Shown here piece after piece: positions 44,458 through 54,915 of a DNA stretch of 64,000 nt. The notes beneath the pieces were generated by a model. The model made no database searches. It saw only the letters and a program-made list of their open reading frames with translations, and had not been told where the DNA came from. The stretch is from Lachancea mirantina (Eukaryota; Ascomycota; Saccharomycetes; Saccharomycetales; Saccharomycetaceae): contig LT598467.1 of assembly GCA_900074745.1 (NCBI GenBank), forward strand, positions 62,001 through 126,000. Direction: 5' to 3'. Within the stretch, counting starts at the first letter, position 1. The number at the start of each line of letters is the position of its first letter. The position numbers and the translations under genes are program-made.

Positions 44458-47400
44458 ATGGCGTCGCATACCAGAGAAGGCTCGGTGATCAAATCGGCGA
44501 TATCCACGCTTAAAGACGACAGAATTGGGCCCTGGACGCTTGGCGCGACGCTGGGCTCCGGGAGCACCGGTAGAGTAGTAATGGCGCAAAACGTCGAGTC
44601 TGGGCAGCAAGCCGCGGTTAAGGTGGTGTCCAAAGCGATTTTCAACGGACAGAACAACGCGACATCGACCATCGTCGGGTGTAGCGACCCGGACGTTCTG
44701 CCGTACGGCATCGAGCGTGAGATCATTATCATGAAGCTGCTGAACCACTCGAACGTGCTGCGGCTTTACGACGTGTGGGAGACCAACAAGACGCTTTACA
44801 TGGTTCTCGAATACGTCGAGAAGGGCGAGCTTTTCAATTTGCTCGTGGAACGCGGCCCGTTGCCCGAAAACGAGGCGGTCCGGTTTTTCCGTCAAATCAT
44901 CATTGGGATCTCGTATTGCCACGCGCTAGGCATTGTGCACCGCGATCTGAAGCCCGAAAACCTGCTGCTGGACCACAAATTCAACATCAAGATCGCCGAC
45001 TTTGGAATGGCCGCCCTGGAAAGCAAGGACAAATTGCTCGAGACCTCGTGCGGGTCGCCGCATTACGCAGCGCCCGAGATCGTCTCGGGATTGCCGTACC
45101 ATGGCTTTGAGAGCGATGTGTGGTCCTGCGGTGTAATTTTGTTTGCACTGCTGACGGGCCGGTTGCCCTTCGACGAAGAAGACGGCAACATACGGAACCT
45201 GCTGCTCAAGGTTCAGAGCGGTCACTTCGAAATGCCACAAGATGATGAGATCTCGGAAGAAGCGCAAGACCTGATTTCTAAGATTTTGGTCGTGGATCCC
45301 GCAAGCAGGATCAAGACCAGAGAAATTCTCAGACACCCGCTGCTCCAAAAATATCCAAGCATAAAGGACTCCAAAAGTATCAGAAACCTGCCGCGCGAGG
45401 ACACTTACCTGAACCCTCTCGAGAACGTGAACGGGGTTATCAACGACGCCATTTTAGACAATTTAGTGGTGCTGTGGCACGGCAGGAATCGCGACGAGAT
45501 TGTACAGAAACTACGGGAGCCGGGCGCCAATCTTGAGAAAACTTTTTACGCCCTACTTCATCGTTTCAAGCACGATAGCCATCAAGAACAGATCAAGCAG
45601 AAACGCGTGAGCGGCACCTTCGGCAGTTCACCTAGCAAAGCCGCCGTCCGCCGTTCTAACTCAAGGAGGTCCGTCAACAGTACAGTAACTCCAAAGAAAA
45701 AAAACAAGGCGCCGGTAATAAGTGCATCGTCTTCCCATAAGCGGCCTGTTTCTTTCAGCAAGCTGCCTACATTAAACACACCAACCTCGAAGAATAAGAG
45801 ATCCTCGGTGAATATATCCTCGAAGAAAAGAGCCTCTGCTCTTGTAAACGTCAATGCTTCGCCAACTCCCATGAACAAGAGAATGTCACTCAAAGACGTC
45901 GATTTAGCTGCACATCCAATACCGGTTGATATGCTGAAGGACTATGGCGTTGCCAATTCTAAGGCAACCAAGCGGTCTTCTAAGATCACCAAAAGACTTT
46001 CCTTCTTACCTGCAGGCAAAAGGGGGTCCATGACTACGAAGCTAATTGCCACATACGCCAAGATATCAGAGGAAGACGATTGGGAATTTATTGAGAAGGA
46101 AACCCGGAGAACAAGCGCTGATTTTGCGACGCTATGTGATCAAATCTTCGAACATGAAAAGTTCGAGCAAATAAGGAAGGAAAAGGAAGAATTGGAAAGA
46201 CGTGTTAATGAAGCGAGAGAAAAAGAAGAGCGCGAAAAGCGTGAGCGTGAAGAGAAACAAAGGCTAAAACAAGAAGGGGAAAGACTGGAGCAAGAACGAC
46301 TCGCCAAGGAACACGAAGACCGGCAGAGGGACTTGCAAGAGCAACTTGACGAGGAAATCAGAAAACTAAAGGCTGATTATGAAAATTCGAATAACGTCAG
46401 CTCGCAAATTCGTTCGATTTCTGCTCCAGTGGACAATCACGTAAAATCAAAAAACAGAACATCAAACGCGGAACTAGAGAAAGAAGTGAATGATTTACTA
46501 AACAGGCGAACCTTCTCTCTGGATCCACGTCCTGTTTCCAGACTAGACCCCGGCATGGTTACCACTGGCAGAGATGATGTTGACAGTGGTGAGGAGAAGA
46601 GTCTAGCCATGGAAAAGAGCATTTTAGAGACTATTAGGCGCTCCAAATTTTTAGGCTCGTCTTTTGATATCAAAAAGGAGCTTGAAAGAAGTAGGAGAAT
46701 GGCAGAGGAAAAGCCCAGAGTAGAGTCTGATAGGAATGACCAACGTTTTGCTTCGTCGGCGACTACTAGTTCTACCACGAATCATGCTTTCGAATCTCAA
46801 GCTCTTCCAAAAAATGCCGCTGCCAAACCTACGGTTGAAGATCACGTAACGGACCCACGAAAAATATCTGACGTTCGTGTTCCGCAATTTACCAGGCGGT
46901 CGAGACATTTTACCTCCTCCAACAAAAGACTTTCTGTTCTCTCTCTGTATTCCTCTAAAGCGTCGTACACAAACTTAGCTGACCACTTGAGAGGCGGTAC
47001 AGAACTGAATCCTATGAATGTCAGTGCTCCGTCGAGTGCAAAAGTCAGCCAAGAGGCAGAGTTCATGTTTGAGAGTGTTGATGGAGAAGGCAGGGATACA
47101 GCAGAAACTTCAGCGGACAGCAGACTTTATGAAATTTCGGAGGCTTTGGACTCCAAGACACCTTCGAAATCTGCCATCAAGCTAAACTTTGCTGACAGAT
47201 TTGCCGATGACAAATTTAAGAGTGGGAGTGATGATGACACGGACATGTTGCCAACGTTACCCCCATTGGATAAGAGTAAATCGGGCAAAATCAACGGTCT
47301 GGGCATATATCAGCCTTCGAAATCATCAGACGAGAATTTGTCTGATGGAGAGGCTCGTAAGGCTAATCCCCGCTCAACAATACAAGAAAAGGATTCTCAA

Positions 47401-47931
47401 GATGCCAAGGAAACGAAGGAAATCCCCTCTGAAAAGCCTTCAGTTCCATCCAAAAAGCCAGCAATTCAACGTCCAAAACAGGCTGATAAAGTTAAACAGC
47501 CAGGGTCAAATAGAATGCCTTTAACTGACATTACACCTACTGTTGAAAAGAGAAGGAACAAATCATTATTCGGGAAACTTTCTAAGGGTAATGATGGCAA
47601 AGTTCCAATGACCAAAAATAGCAAGCTCAACACAACGGTACCAGAAGACCAAATGTTCAACGCATTGACGAAACTGCTTCTTTCCTGGAAAGACTACGGT
47701 CTCAAGGATGTACGATCCGTGGCTTCTAAACGAATCATCACTGGCAAACTAAGCAGTGAAAACCTTTTTTCCTTAAGATCGACACTCTTTGAAATTAACG
47801 TCTCAGAACGCGGTACAGGCTCCTGTATTAATTTCACTAAACATTCCGGTTCCAGCAAGACACTAGGAAGACTAATCAAGGAAATCGAGAAAATCCTAGA
47901 GTCGAAAAACGTCCTTGTTTTCAGTAACTAA
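44458..47931 (+). CDS. GIN4: Septin-associated Nim1-family protein kinase
   Basis: Gin4 and Kcc4 are bud-neck kinases that organise septins and signal to Swe1. The first ATG is at 44458 (1157 residues; the longer frame starts at GTG). The kinase domain (about 22-290) has the glycine loop LGSGSTGRVV, AVKVV lysine, HRDLKPENLLL, DFGMA and APEI. A long Lys/Ser-rich middle contains a Glu/Arg coiled coil (about 575-645). The C-terminus is a KA1 membrane-binding domain (last 100 residues, LFEINVSERGTGSCINF). Its size is closer to Gin4 (1142) than Kcc4 (1037), and the gene represents both. Confidence 0.95.
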   Translation: MASHTREGSVIKSAISTLKDDRIGPWTLGATLGSGSTGRVVMAQNVESGQQAAVKVVSKAIFNGQNNATSTIVGCSDPDVLPYGIEREIIIMKLLNHSNVLRLYDVWETNKTLYMVLEYVEKGELFNLLVERGPLPENEAVRFFRQIIIGISYCHALGIVHRDLKPENLLLDHKFNIKIADFGMAALESKDKLLETSCGSPHYAAPEIVSGLPYHGFESDVWSCGVILFALLTGRLPFDEEDGNIRNLLLKVQSGHFEMPQDDEISEEAQDLISKILVVDPASRIKTREILRHPLLQKYPSIKDSKSIRNLPREDTYLNPLENVNGVINDAILDNLVVLWHGRNRDEIVQKLREPGANLEKTFYALLHRFKHDSHQEQIKQKRVSGTFGSSPSKAAVRRSNSRRSVNSTVTPKKKNKAPVISASSSHKRPVSFSKLPTLNTPTSKNKRSSVNISSKKRASALVNVNASPTPMNKRMSLKDVDLAAHPIPVDMLKDYGVANSKATKRSSKITKRLSFLPAGKRGSMTTKLIATYAKISEEDDWEFIEKETRRTSADFATLCDQIFEHEKFEQIRKEKEELERRVNEAREKEEREKREREEKQRLKQEGERLEQERLAKEHEDRQRDLQEQLDEEIRKLKADYENSNNVSSQIRSISAPVDNHVKSKNRTSNAELEKEVNDLLNRRTFSLDPRPVSRLDPGMVTTGRDDVDSGEEKSLAMEKSILETIRRSKFLGSSFDIKKELERSRRMAEEKPRVESDRNDQRFASSATTSSTTNHAFESQALPKNAAAKPTVEDHVTDPRKISDVRVPQFTRRSRHFTSSNKRLSVLSLYSSKASYTNLADHLRGGTELNPMNVSAPSSAKVSQEAEFMFESVDGEGRDTAETSADSRLYEISEALDSKTPSKSAIKLNFADRFADDKFKSGSDDDTDMLPTLPPLDKSKSGKINGLGIYQPSKSSDENLSDGEARKANPRSTIQEKDSQDAKETKEIPSEKPSVPSKKPAIQRPKQADKVKQPGSNRMPLTDITPTVEKRRNKSLFGKLSKGNDGKVPMTKNSKLNTTVPEDQMFNALTKLLLSWKDYGLKDVRSVASKRIITGKLSSENLFSLRSTLFEINVSERGTGSCINFTKHSGSSKTLGRLIKEIEKILESKNVLVFSN

Positions 47932-48227
47932 AATCGTATAACACTGTATTATAAACAAATCTCTAATTATTTTGAGCTAAAATCTCGACGCTTAACATAG
48001 TATTCGAAGTTACTGCACGCTTTAAGGTACAAGTTAAAAGTTTGAACTTGAAGCAGTTATCTCGGACTTTGACTTTTGACTTGAAAAACCTCGAGATCCG
48101 CCTAAGATCACCTGACATTTATGAACATCAAATGTCAAAAGGGAAGCCAAAACGTTAAAAGCATCATTATTTTGCACAGTTTACTTAGTCTGTGGATTTT
48201 ACCCCATAAGTCATTCCGTACTGTTTC

Positions 48228-50054
48228 ATGAGACTTTGCCTTGTGACGGGAGCTACACTGCTCGGCAAAGTCCTGGCTGAAGTCGTTTTCCTGGAGCTTA
48301 ACATTACCAGCGTAATTACAGATCATGCAAAGAATAGAATAGCCATCAATGGAGGTGATAAGCAATTAGGGCCGACGATAAGAGTTCGCTCCGGTGATGT
48401 TGTGAATATGCTGGTCAATAACGACATCTGTCAGGAGGCCGAGCCTTCAGAATTTGTCCATGACTATTGCGAAACTTCCATTCATATCCACGGCCTGGTC
48501 CTTGATAATGATGACCGTCTAGGAAATTTGAATGATGGCGTGCCTAATGTCACACAGTATGGCATTCCCTCTGGAATGTCCTATTGGTACAATTTCACAG
48601 TTCCTTCAGACGTTTGTGGAACGTTCTGGTACCATTCTCATTCGTCTGTGCAATACGGCGACGGGTTAAAGGGTCTCTTTCTCATCGACTGCGATAAAAG
48701 AGAAGCTCAAATCGATCGAATAATAGCGAAACTCGAGAATTCTGACAGTAGTTCTGGCGAAATTCTTGAGAACTTGCCAGAAATGGGTTCTGGTGCTCTT
48801 TTCGAAGAAAAAGACCTTGCACTAAGTGATTGGTATAGCAAATCGAGTGTTGATATTTTGAGAGAGCTTATGAGCGAGGCGGGTGGCTCGGATCCGCATG
48901 TGGATGGATCCACCTTGAATGGGGACACCGGTTCAGTGAAATTTTACGTCGAAGAAAACACAGCGTTTTTAGTGCTGAGAGTAGTCAATGTGGGCGTTAG
49001 TGGGACGAACGTTTTGCACATAGATGATCATGATTTCTGGGCGATAGAAACAGATGGAGTCATGACGAAGCCACGTTTAACAAGGACTTTACCTGTCGCC
49101 GTTGGACAGAGGTATACAGTTGTCGTGAATATAAGAGATAAGAACCCACTTCGACTTGTTCACGGCTGTGGAAAAATGATGGGCTACGTGACGAAGACGC
49201 ATTGGATTTTGAGGAAGGGGCAAAATCCTGGCGCAGACTTTACAGATCGCATTTCTCATTTGCCAGAATACAGCGTAGCAGAGCCATATGACAAATTTGA
49301 ACCTCTGGAGGGCGTTTTGCTTCCAGAGCCAGCGCAGCAGCTATCATTGGACTACGTGTTCGGATCAACACCGCATGAGGTTTTCGGCACACGAATGTAC
49401 GACGTGAACGGGGACGCCATGTCCGAGTTTATGCCGGAGGGGGTGCTGATAAAGGGAGACCGTGGAATCAGGTCGCCCATAGAACTTGCAACAGACCAGG
49501 TTGTCGAAATCGCCATCAACTCGATCGATCATATGCGCCACCCGTGGCACATGCACGGACACACTTTTCAAGTAATCTCAGTGGGCGAGTCTCGAGACGG
49601 GCCGCTGTATTTCAATGACAACGACAGCACTGCTATGAAGCGCTATAAACAGGATCTCGTGCGACTGAGGGACAAAACACCTATGACGCGCGACACGATA
49701 AACATTCCGGGACATTCCTATGCGGTGATTCGTTTCCGGGCTAGTAATCCCGGCTACTGGCTTCTGCATTGCCACGTCGAGTGGCACATGGCCAAGGGCC
49801 TGGGCGTGGTTTTTTCGGAGGGCGATAGCCCGCAGGTCGACACAATTCAAGAGCCGTTTATCCGGGGACGAAGCTACCGTGCGCCAGAGCCTGAACAGGA
49901 CACACCTGAAACTCCTGAAACCATTGAAACCCCCCAAGCCCTTGGCACTGCACAAAATGTCTCGCCTTCGACACCCAAGTGGAAAGTGCTCACCATATAT
50001 CTCAGCATCATGGCCGTAATCAACGCGGTCATCTGGTTCGTTTGGGTTAAATAG
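48228..50054 (+). CDS. GMC1: Multicopper oxidase of the Fet3 family
   Basis: GMC1 (YDR506C) is a multicopper-oxidase relative involved in meiosis in S. cerevisiae, with no defined substrate. The 608-residue protein has a short signal sequence and three cupredoxin domains. All trinuclear and type 1 copper motifs are visible: SIHIHGL, FWYHSHSS, HPWHMHGH and HCHVEWHMAKGLG. The C-terminal tail is Pro/Glu/Thr-rich and ends in a transmembrane helix (LTIYLSIMAVINAVIWFVWV). It is thus a membrane-anchored, catalytically plausible oxidase. Fet3-type ferroxidase acidic residues were not verified. It follows GIN4 as on chromosome IV. Confidence 0.93.
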   Translation: MRLCLVTGATLLGKVLAEVVFLELNITSVITDHAKNRIAINGGDKQLGPTIRVRSGDVVNMLVNNDICQEAEPSEFVHDYCETSIHIHGLVLDNDDRLGNLNDGVPNVTQYGIPSGMSYWYNFTVPSDVCGTFWYHSHSSVQYGDGLKGLFLIDCDKREAQIDRIIAKLENSDSSSGEILENLPEMGSGALFEEKDLALSDWYSKSSVDILRELMSEAGGSDPHVDGSTLNGDTGSVKFYVEENTAFLVLRVVNVGVSGTNVLHIDDHDFWAIETDGVMTKPRLTRTLPVAVGQRYTVVVNIRDKNPLRLVHGCGKMMGYVTKTHWILRKGQNPGADFTDRISHLPEYSVAEPYDKFEPLEGVLLPEPAQQLSLDYVFGSTPHEVFGTRMYDVNGDAMSEFMPEGVLIKGDRGIRSPIELATDQVVEIAINSIDHMRHPWHMHGHTFQVISVGESRDGPLYFNDNDSTAMKRYKQDLVRLRDKTPMTRDTINIPGHSYAVIRFRASNPGYWLLHCHVEWHMAKGLGVVFSEGDSPQVDTIQEPFIRGRSYRAPEPEQDTPETPETIETPQALGTAQNVSPSTPKWKVLTIYLSIMAVINAVIWFVWVK

Positions 50055-50732
50055 CGGGATCCAGGCCCCGCAATATACACACCTTACACAATATCAATGC
50101 ACCAATATTTCCAGAATGATTGGCGAGCATTGGCTGGATTGAAATGAACTCAACCATGCCTTTACTTCGCTTCCTCACTGTATGAACAATGTAGACCAAG
50201 CCGCTAGCACAGCATACGAAAACTAACGGAAATATCACGTGCCAAACCCTTAAATCACATTTAACGGATCAAGCTGACGTCTAGAATGATCATGTAGTCA
50301 CAAAACACGAAAATGAGTAACGTGACTGTCACGTGTTGAAAAATTCTGACACCCACACACATAACCGTACACAATGCTCTTCTCTATTAAAAAGAAAAGG
50401 CCATGAGCGCCTCTCTATAAATCACCATTCCGTACAAAGCAACTACGAGCCAAGCAAAGTAACGCCTTTGGCTCAAAAATCTTGCGGGGCGAATAACAAG
50501 GGGCAACTATCACCTACCCTACCTAAAATTTTTGTGGGCGAAAATTGGGGGAAGCAAAAATTATTAAAGTGAGTATAAATAAGAAGGGCTCATAGACGGC
50601 ACTAAGAGTGGCGGTTACCGAATAGACAAACACGCCAATAAGGAAAGAAGCGCCTGGACCATTATAAAAAGAGAACATTGAATTAGAGAAAGTGGCCTTG
50701 AAATAGCGGTTTTAATTGAGCTAGAGATTCAG
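50055..50732. promoter_or_regulatory. PSP1 upstream region
   Basis: This 678-base gap contains an Abf1-type site ATCACATTTAACG (50254-50266, RTCRYN5ACG). It also has two CACGTG boxes (50235-50240 and 50330-50335), and an overlapping CGTGAC-T-GTCACG inverted repeat (50321-50333). A 79-codon open frame at 50333 starts with a non-ATG codon and is not called. TATA-like TATAAAT lies at 50574-50580. Confidence 0.5.
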
Positions 50733-52766
50733 ATGACAGATGATAAAGGACTCGAAGTGGGAGAACTGCCTTCCATAAGCAGTTCAACAAGTATATCAGA
50801 CAATGTGGCGCTGCGCAACTATTACGACAAACTGTTATTTAAGAATAGCAGTGGAAAGTCGCTCACGGATTTGCCTCGCAAGGGACGCGAGGAGGCGATG
50901 CGGGAACGCAGGGTTGACTTTGTCAGCGGACTGAGCGGCGCAACTGGCGTTTCCGGGGTTGGTAGTGTTGGAATGACGCCTTCGGCATCAGAGCCGCTTC
51001 AGGCACCAATGTTTCAGTTGGGTGAAAATGGAGCGGCCATGACAGGCCTTGGAACAAGTCTCGGAGCGTTGCATTCTGGTGGTATCGGCGCCGCGGGCCC
51101 CGATCGTGGGTTTGCCACACAGCAAAACATGCAGTTTACGTTTATGCCAGCCGCTGGCGCGCGACAGAACAGCATCGCGTCGACCGGGTCTTCCGGGTCG
51201 ACCACTATCGCGTCGCCCACCAATTATTATGCTGCGCTTTCACCGGTGAACAGTGTTGGAGCATTGGGCTACCCTGCTACTGCAGCTGCCGACCAGCAGT
51301 ACGCCGCCGCTCGGCGGTCGTCCTACATTTCAGATACACTTATTCACGGCCAAATGGCCTCACACCCGGGGAGTCACATCACACCACAAGGCGCAGACTT
51401 CAACTCCGGACCTTTCATTCAACCAGGTATGGAGTATTCGTTTCACTCGACTGGACCTCCCACCATGCAAGGAGGACCAGGACATTCATATGCGTCGAAA
51501 AACAGGTATTTGAATTTCCCGCAGAGACACCAATCGGTTCCAAAAGTGAACCTGAAAATGCCGACAGCGGGACCCTACGGTACCCCTTCTTTGAACCATG
51601 CGACCGCATCTCTAGACAACAGTTTGATACTCGTGAATGGACAGCAGATCGTAGCGTCTCCCGAGCTGAAGGCACTCTACAAAGAGTGTGGGTCCAAGTA
51701 TTTTTCAAGCTCACAAGCGTGCGATTTCGTGGACTCTTCGAAAGTAATGCTCGCAGGTGACACTTCTAACGGTGTCGCGAGCCATATTGCGCGTTTCCTT
51801 GCATTTTTGAAAAGCTGCAACTTGAACTATAACCCTCAATCAGAAGCCTTTGTTTCAGGAAATGAAGCTCGCAAGTCGGGGTCTGCAAGCACATATTTAC
51901 ATTACAAGCCTTTGGTTTTAGTTGCCTTAAAAAACGGTAAACTGGAACTTCTCTCCATTCCACAATCGACCAATTTACTTATGACTCGGAATGATATGGT
52001 TGTTATTGACGGCGATAGAGGCAAAGACTTGGCGTTGGTGGTGGAACCGCAAGTGGATTTGGATTTGGCGCTGTTCATCAATTTCTTAAAAAAGAAAATC
52101 CATTTCGATTCTTTGATCACCAACAGAAATCAGCATTATCCTAACAATCAATTTGTAAAGGCACTCATGGACTCGACACGTGGGCAAGGGGATGAGTTGA
52201 ACTCTAAACTTTACGACGTGATAGAGCTCACGCAATTGATAATACCGTCGAAACAAGTCCTGCGCTTTGCAACTTCATGGGAGGCAACCACAAACTTGCA
52301 CAACAAATTTCAAGATGAACTGAAGGCCCTTCATATTGCGCAGCTCAAGCTCAAGTCGTTGAATAGTGGTCTTTCACATCACCAACACCAGGCGCCGCGC
52401 GCACAATTGAATATCAAGATTTTGAATGCCGAATTTCAATTCGATCGTAAAAAACTGACGTTTTATTACGTGTGCCAGGAACGAAATGATTTCAGGGAAC
52501 TTATAAAGGAGCTTTTCAAATTTTACAAAACCCGCATCTGGCTCTGCGCCATACCCAACAACCTAGAAATTGATACCAAATATTATGACAATCAACTAAA
52601 GGAATTGAAGATGTATCAGGAAATGATGCAGCACTGCCCGGGGGAAGAACTCTTGGACAACGGTGGTGGATCAGGATTTATCGTTGCTCCTGCTTTAAGC
52701 TCCATAGAGCTGGACAATTTTCAGATTGGAGTTTACAAAGAGTTGGTAAATCAGCTTTTCTCGTGA
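50733..52766 (+). CDS. PSP1: PSP1-family protein
   Basis: PSP1 was isolated as a high-copy suppressor of DNA polymerase mutants and its molecular role is unclear. S. cerevisiae has PSP1 and YLR177W, one gene here. The 677-residue chain has a long low-complexity N-terminus rich in Ser, Gly, Ala, Tyr and Gln (about 60-280). It ends in the conserved PSP1 C-terminal domain (about 480-650), with EFQFDRKKLTFYYVCQERNDFRELIKELFKFYKTRIWLCAIP. That domain is shared with bacterial PSP1-type proteins. The gene marks the point where the duplicate partner in S. cerevisiae switches from chromosome III to XII. Confidence 0.92.
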   Translation: MTDDKGLEVGELPSISSSTSISDNVALRNYYDKLLFKNSSGKSLTDLPRKGREEAMRERRVDFVSGLSGATGVSGVGSVGMTPSASEPLQAPMFQLGENGAAMTGLGTSLGALHSGGIGAAGPDRGFATQQNMQFTFMPAAGARQNSIASTGSSGSTTIASPTNYYAALSPVNSVGALGYPATAAADQQYAAARRSSYISDTLIHGQMASHPGSHITPQGADFNSGPFIQPGMEYSFHSTGPPTMQGGPGHSYASKNRYLNFPQRHQSVPKVNLKMPTAGPYGTPSLNHATASLDNSLILVNGQQIVASPELKALYKECGSKYFSSSQACDFVDSSKVMLAGDTSNGVASHIARFLAFLKSCNLNYNPQSEAFVSGNEARKSGSASTYLHYKPLVLVALKNGKLELLSIPQSTNLLMTRNDMVVIDGDRGKDLALVVEPQVDLDLALFINFLKKKIHFDSLITNRNQHYPNNQFVKALMDSTRGQGDELNSKLYDVIELTQLIIPSKQVLRFATSWEATTNLHNKFQDELKALHIAQLKLKSLNSGLSHHQHQAPRAQLNIKILNAEFQFDRKKLTFYYVCQERNDFRELIKELFKFYKTRIWLCAIPNNLEIDTKYYDNQLKELKMYQEMMQHCPGEELLDNGGGSGFIVAPALSSIELDNFQIGVYKELVNQLFS

Positions 52767-53189
52767 AAGAGAGGGCGGACGTTAAATCAGACATTGGATG
52801 GGAACCCAATTTCACGCGGGAAGACATAGACCCTAAGCAACAAGGATTAAAACAAGTATAAAAACAAATTATGAAAAATCGAATTAGATTTACATCACGA
52901 GATACAAAGTATGCCTTTGGGGTAGTTAGTGCAAAGATGCGTGACACATGGTACATGGCTAAGCTGTGATTTTACGACTACGATCGTTATTATCATTTTT
53001 TTTTTTCATTTTGGGTAACTTTTTTCGATATTCGTCAGCGTTTAAGTTATTATACATAGAAATAGAGCTTTTATATAAGATAAAGTTGTTTTTGTTTATG
53101 GACATGAGATCTGAGACATGGGAACGCGGTTTCATAAATTCATTACAACCTACACATCTTGTAAGCAAGTTAAATTGATACGTAGTTTT
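52767..53189. other. PSP1/TFS1 convergent 3' region
   Basis: This 423-base AT-rich stretch between converging genes includes a poly-T tract (52996-53006) and several TATA-type elements suitable for 3' end formation. Nothing else is recognised. Confidence 0.4.
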
Positions 53190-53816
53190 CTAATCGGCCT
53201 GCGCATAGAAAAAGTTTGCCGCAATTAGCTGCAAGTGGTTTTCAGTAGCCATTTTGTGGATGCCAGTGGCTGCAGTCCCATATCCCCAGTTAGGTCTGTC
53301 CGCAATCTTGGTGAATTTCGACGAGTCGTTAGGCTGCTTGAAAAGCATCAAAACGTAACGGTGCTTTCCAGTATTCTTTGGAGGAGCAGGACCCTGGTAC
53401 TCAACAATACTCCTACCGCCCCTTAGCTCACATGAAACGAAATCGGGCACCGCAGACGTGGAGTTGTGAGCGTATTCGAATGGTAGCCTGATATCAGCTT
53501 CCACAAAGTGACAGTATTCTGACCACTTGTGGTCTTCTCTGGATGGAGCGTCTGGATCAGTGAGCACCAACGTAAACAAGTCCTGGTCTCTGATTTTGAA
53601 CTCCGATTGCGGATCCAATGTGAAGTGCACTTTTGGCTTGGATTGTGTATCTTTCACAAGAAGGGTGTTTCCCATAGCAATGGGCGAACTAGGGGAATAT
53701 TCTGCGGCTAGCAGACCCCATGGCTTGAAAGATTGGTCTTTAATCACATCTGGAATGACCATGTGTTTTTTTAGCGACTCTGTCGCGGTTTCTGCGACGT
53801 TTATGGCGGCGTTCAT
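53190..53816 (-). CDS. TFS1: Carboxypeptidase Y inhibitor (PEBP family)
   Basis: Tfs1 inhibits vacuolar carboxypeptidase Y and interacts with Ira2. The 208-residue protein (yeast 219) has the phosphatidylethanolamine-binding fold: LVLTDPDAPSREDHKWSEYCH, GPAPPKNTGKHRYVLMLFKQ and the end RPNWGYGTAATGIHKMATENHLQLIAANFFYAQ (read in parts). The N-terminal helix before the fold resembles the CPY-binding segment of Tfs1 rather than its neighbour YLR179C. TATA-like TATAAAT (53897-53903 region, reverse) and TTACTAA (53923-53929) lie upstream. Confidence 0.95.
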   Translation of the reverse strand: MNAAINVAETATESLKKHMVIPDVIKDQSFKPWGLLAAEYSPSSPIAMGNTLLVKDTQSKPKVHFTLDPQSEFKIRDQDLFTLVLTDPDAPSREDHKWSEYCHFVEADIRLPFEYAHNSTSAVPDFVSCELRGGRSIVEYQGPAPPKNTGKHRYVLMLFKQPNDSSKFTKIADRPNWGYGTAATGIHKMATENHLQLIAANFFYAQAD

Positions 53817-54915
53817 GTCGAATGTGAAGTTTGTTTAATTTGTAGCGGCGATGACAGATTCCTCGCTATGGAAGAGCCAGCTAGATCAATGAATAATTTA
53901 TACGTAGCCTAGATTTTTAGCGTTACTAAAGAATCTAGTTGTCCAATTAAACTTGATCGAAAGAATCTCTAAGTTGGGTACTTACAATGGTTGCTCCCTC
54001 TTCCTTATATACGACAAATCTTGCGCTGCCTGAATTGCGATTTCCATGCCCTTCATTATTACGTTGATCAGTTCTTACGTTATACGCCAAGACGACTTCA
54101 GCAAAATAGAAGCCCGAACGGGGTTCTGAAGGAGAGTCGTGTTTCATGTAGTTGACCCTTCCAATGTCAACTCAACCACTGCTAAATATACACACACGAT
54201 GGACCGTGACTGCTCATGCATCTGCGTACTCAGCCTGAATGGTCTTTAGACGTTTTACAGGACCAAATCAAGCGCGGCTTCAAAGAATAACAAAAAAGGT
54301 AAATGCCTGTAAAATCGAAGCCCGAGGACTGTTTATATAAAGCTTGAAGGCGACCTGCAGCCCTCAGTGCGCTGATGCCTAGTTCTAGCAGGAACTCTTT
54401 AACTGCTATGCCTTGCAGTAGTTCGTTTGGCTCAGCTGAAGTTATTATCACAATTAACGGCCGTGCGACAACAGATTTCGACAGGCCTTCCTTAGCCAAA
54501 GACTGTTCGATAGGCAGTTGGAACGCCTCTGATATCTTGACAGAATTGCTCAGCCGCTAACTTCCTAGCACAAGTCGAAACTTGATTCCATTCGTCTGTT
54601 CGCTCGCATTCGTAACTGAGGTTGTCTGAGAGGTCAGCTGACCTTTTATCGTCTTGGTGAAACTAAATTAAGTTTAGGAGAGAGAGACCGAGGTACGACG
54701 TGAACCGAACATTGCAGGTCTTTCCCGCGTGAGGTCGATGTTCGGTAAGAGCCAGATTACAGGTACGATGCTGAATTAAATAGATACGCCGATTGGGACT
54801 CGCAGTAACATTAATTCAGGAGGTCACGTGCTGGATGGGAAATGAGAAGACTGAATCGGGTCCTCGAGGTAAAACTTGCCAAATCACCTAGATACTTATT
54901 GAAGACGGTGATGAC
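53817..54915. promoter_or_regulatory. Divergent TFS1/LPP1 intergenic region
   Basis: This 1.1 kb region contains the TFS1 promoter (TATA and Yap1-type TTACTAA, 53923-53929). A 66-codon ATG frame lies on the minus strand (53947-54147) and a 61-codon frame on the plus strand (54375-54560), neither recognisable. There is also a 9-bp inverted repeat ACCGAACAT/ATGTTCGGT (54704-54746) and a CACGTG box (54825-54830) near LPP1. S. cerevisiae has SPG3 and YLR179C in this interval; neither is detectable. Confidence 0.45.
54704..54746. repeat. 9-bp inverted repeat upstream of LPP1
   Basis: ACCGAACAT (54704-54712) and ATGTTCGGT (54738-54746) are perfect inverted copies 25 bases apart. The arms contain CCG and CGG triplets like zinc-cluster sites. 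AGGTACGA also occurs twice nearby (54691 and 54763). Confidence 0.65.

Noticed and set aside
53070-53110. TGTTTTTGTTTAT in AT-rich DNA as a centromere CDEIII candidate
   Set aside because: The essential CCGAA core and a CDEI box at proper distance are missing.
53947-54147. 66-codon frame with a GTAAGT as a possible first exon of TFS1
   Set aside because: No TACTAAC-type branch site lies before the TFS1 ATG, a TATA box sits between, and TFS1 is complete without it.
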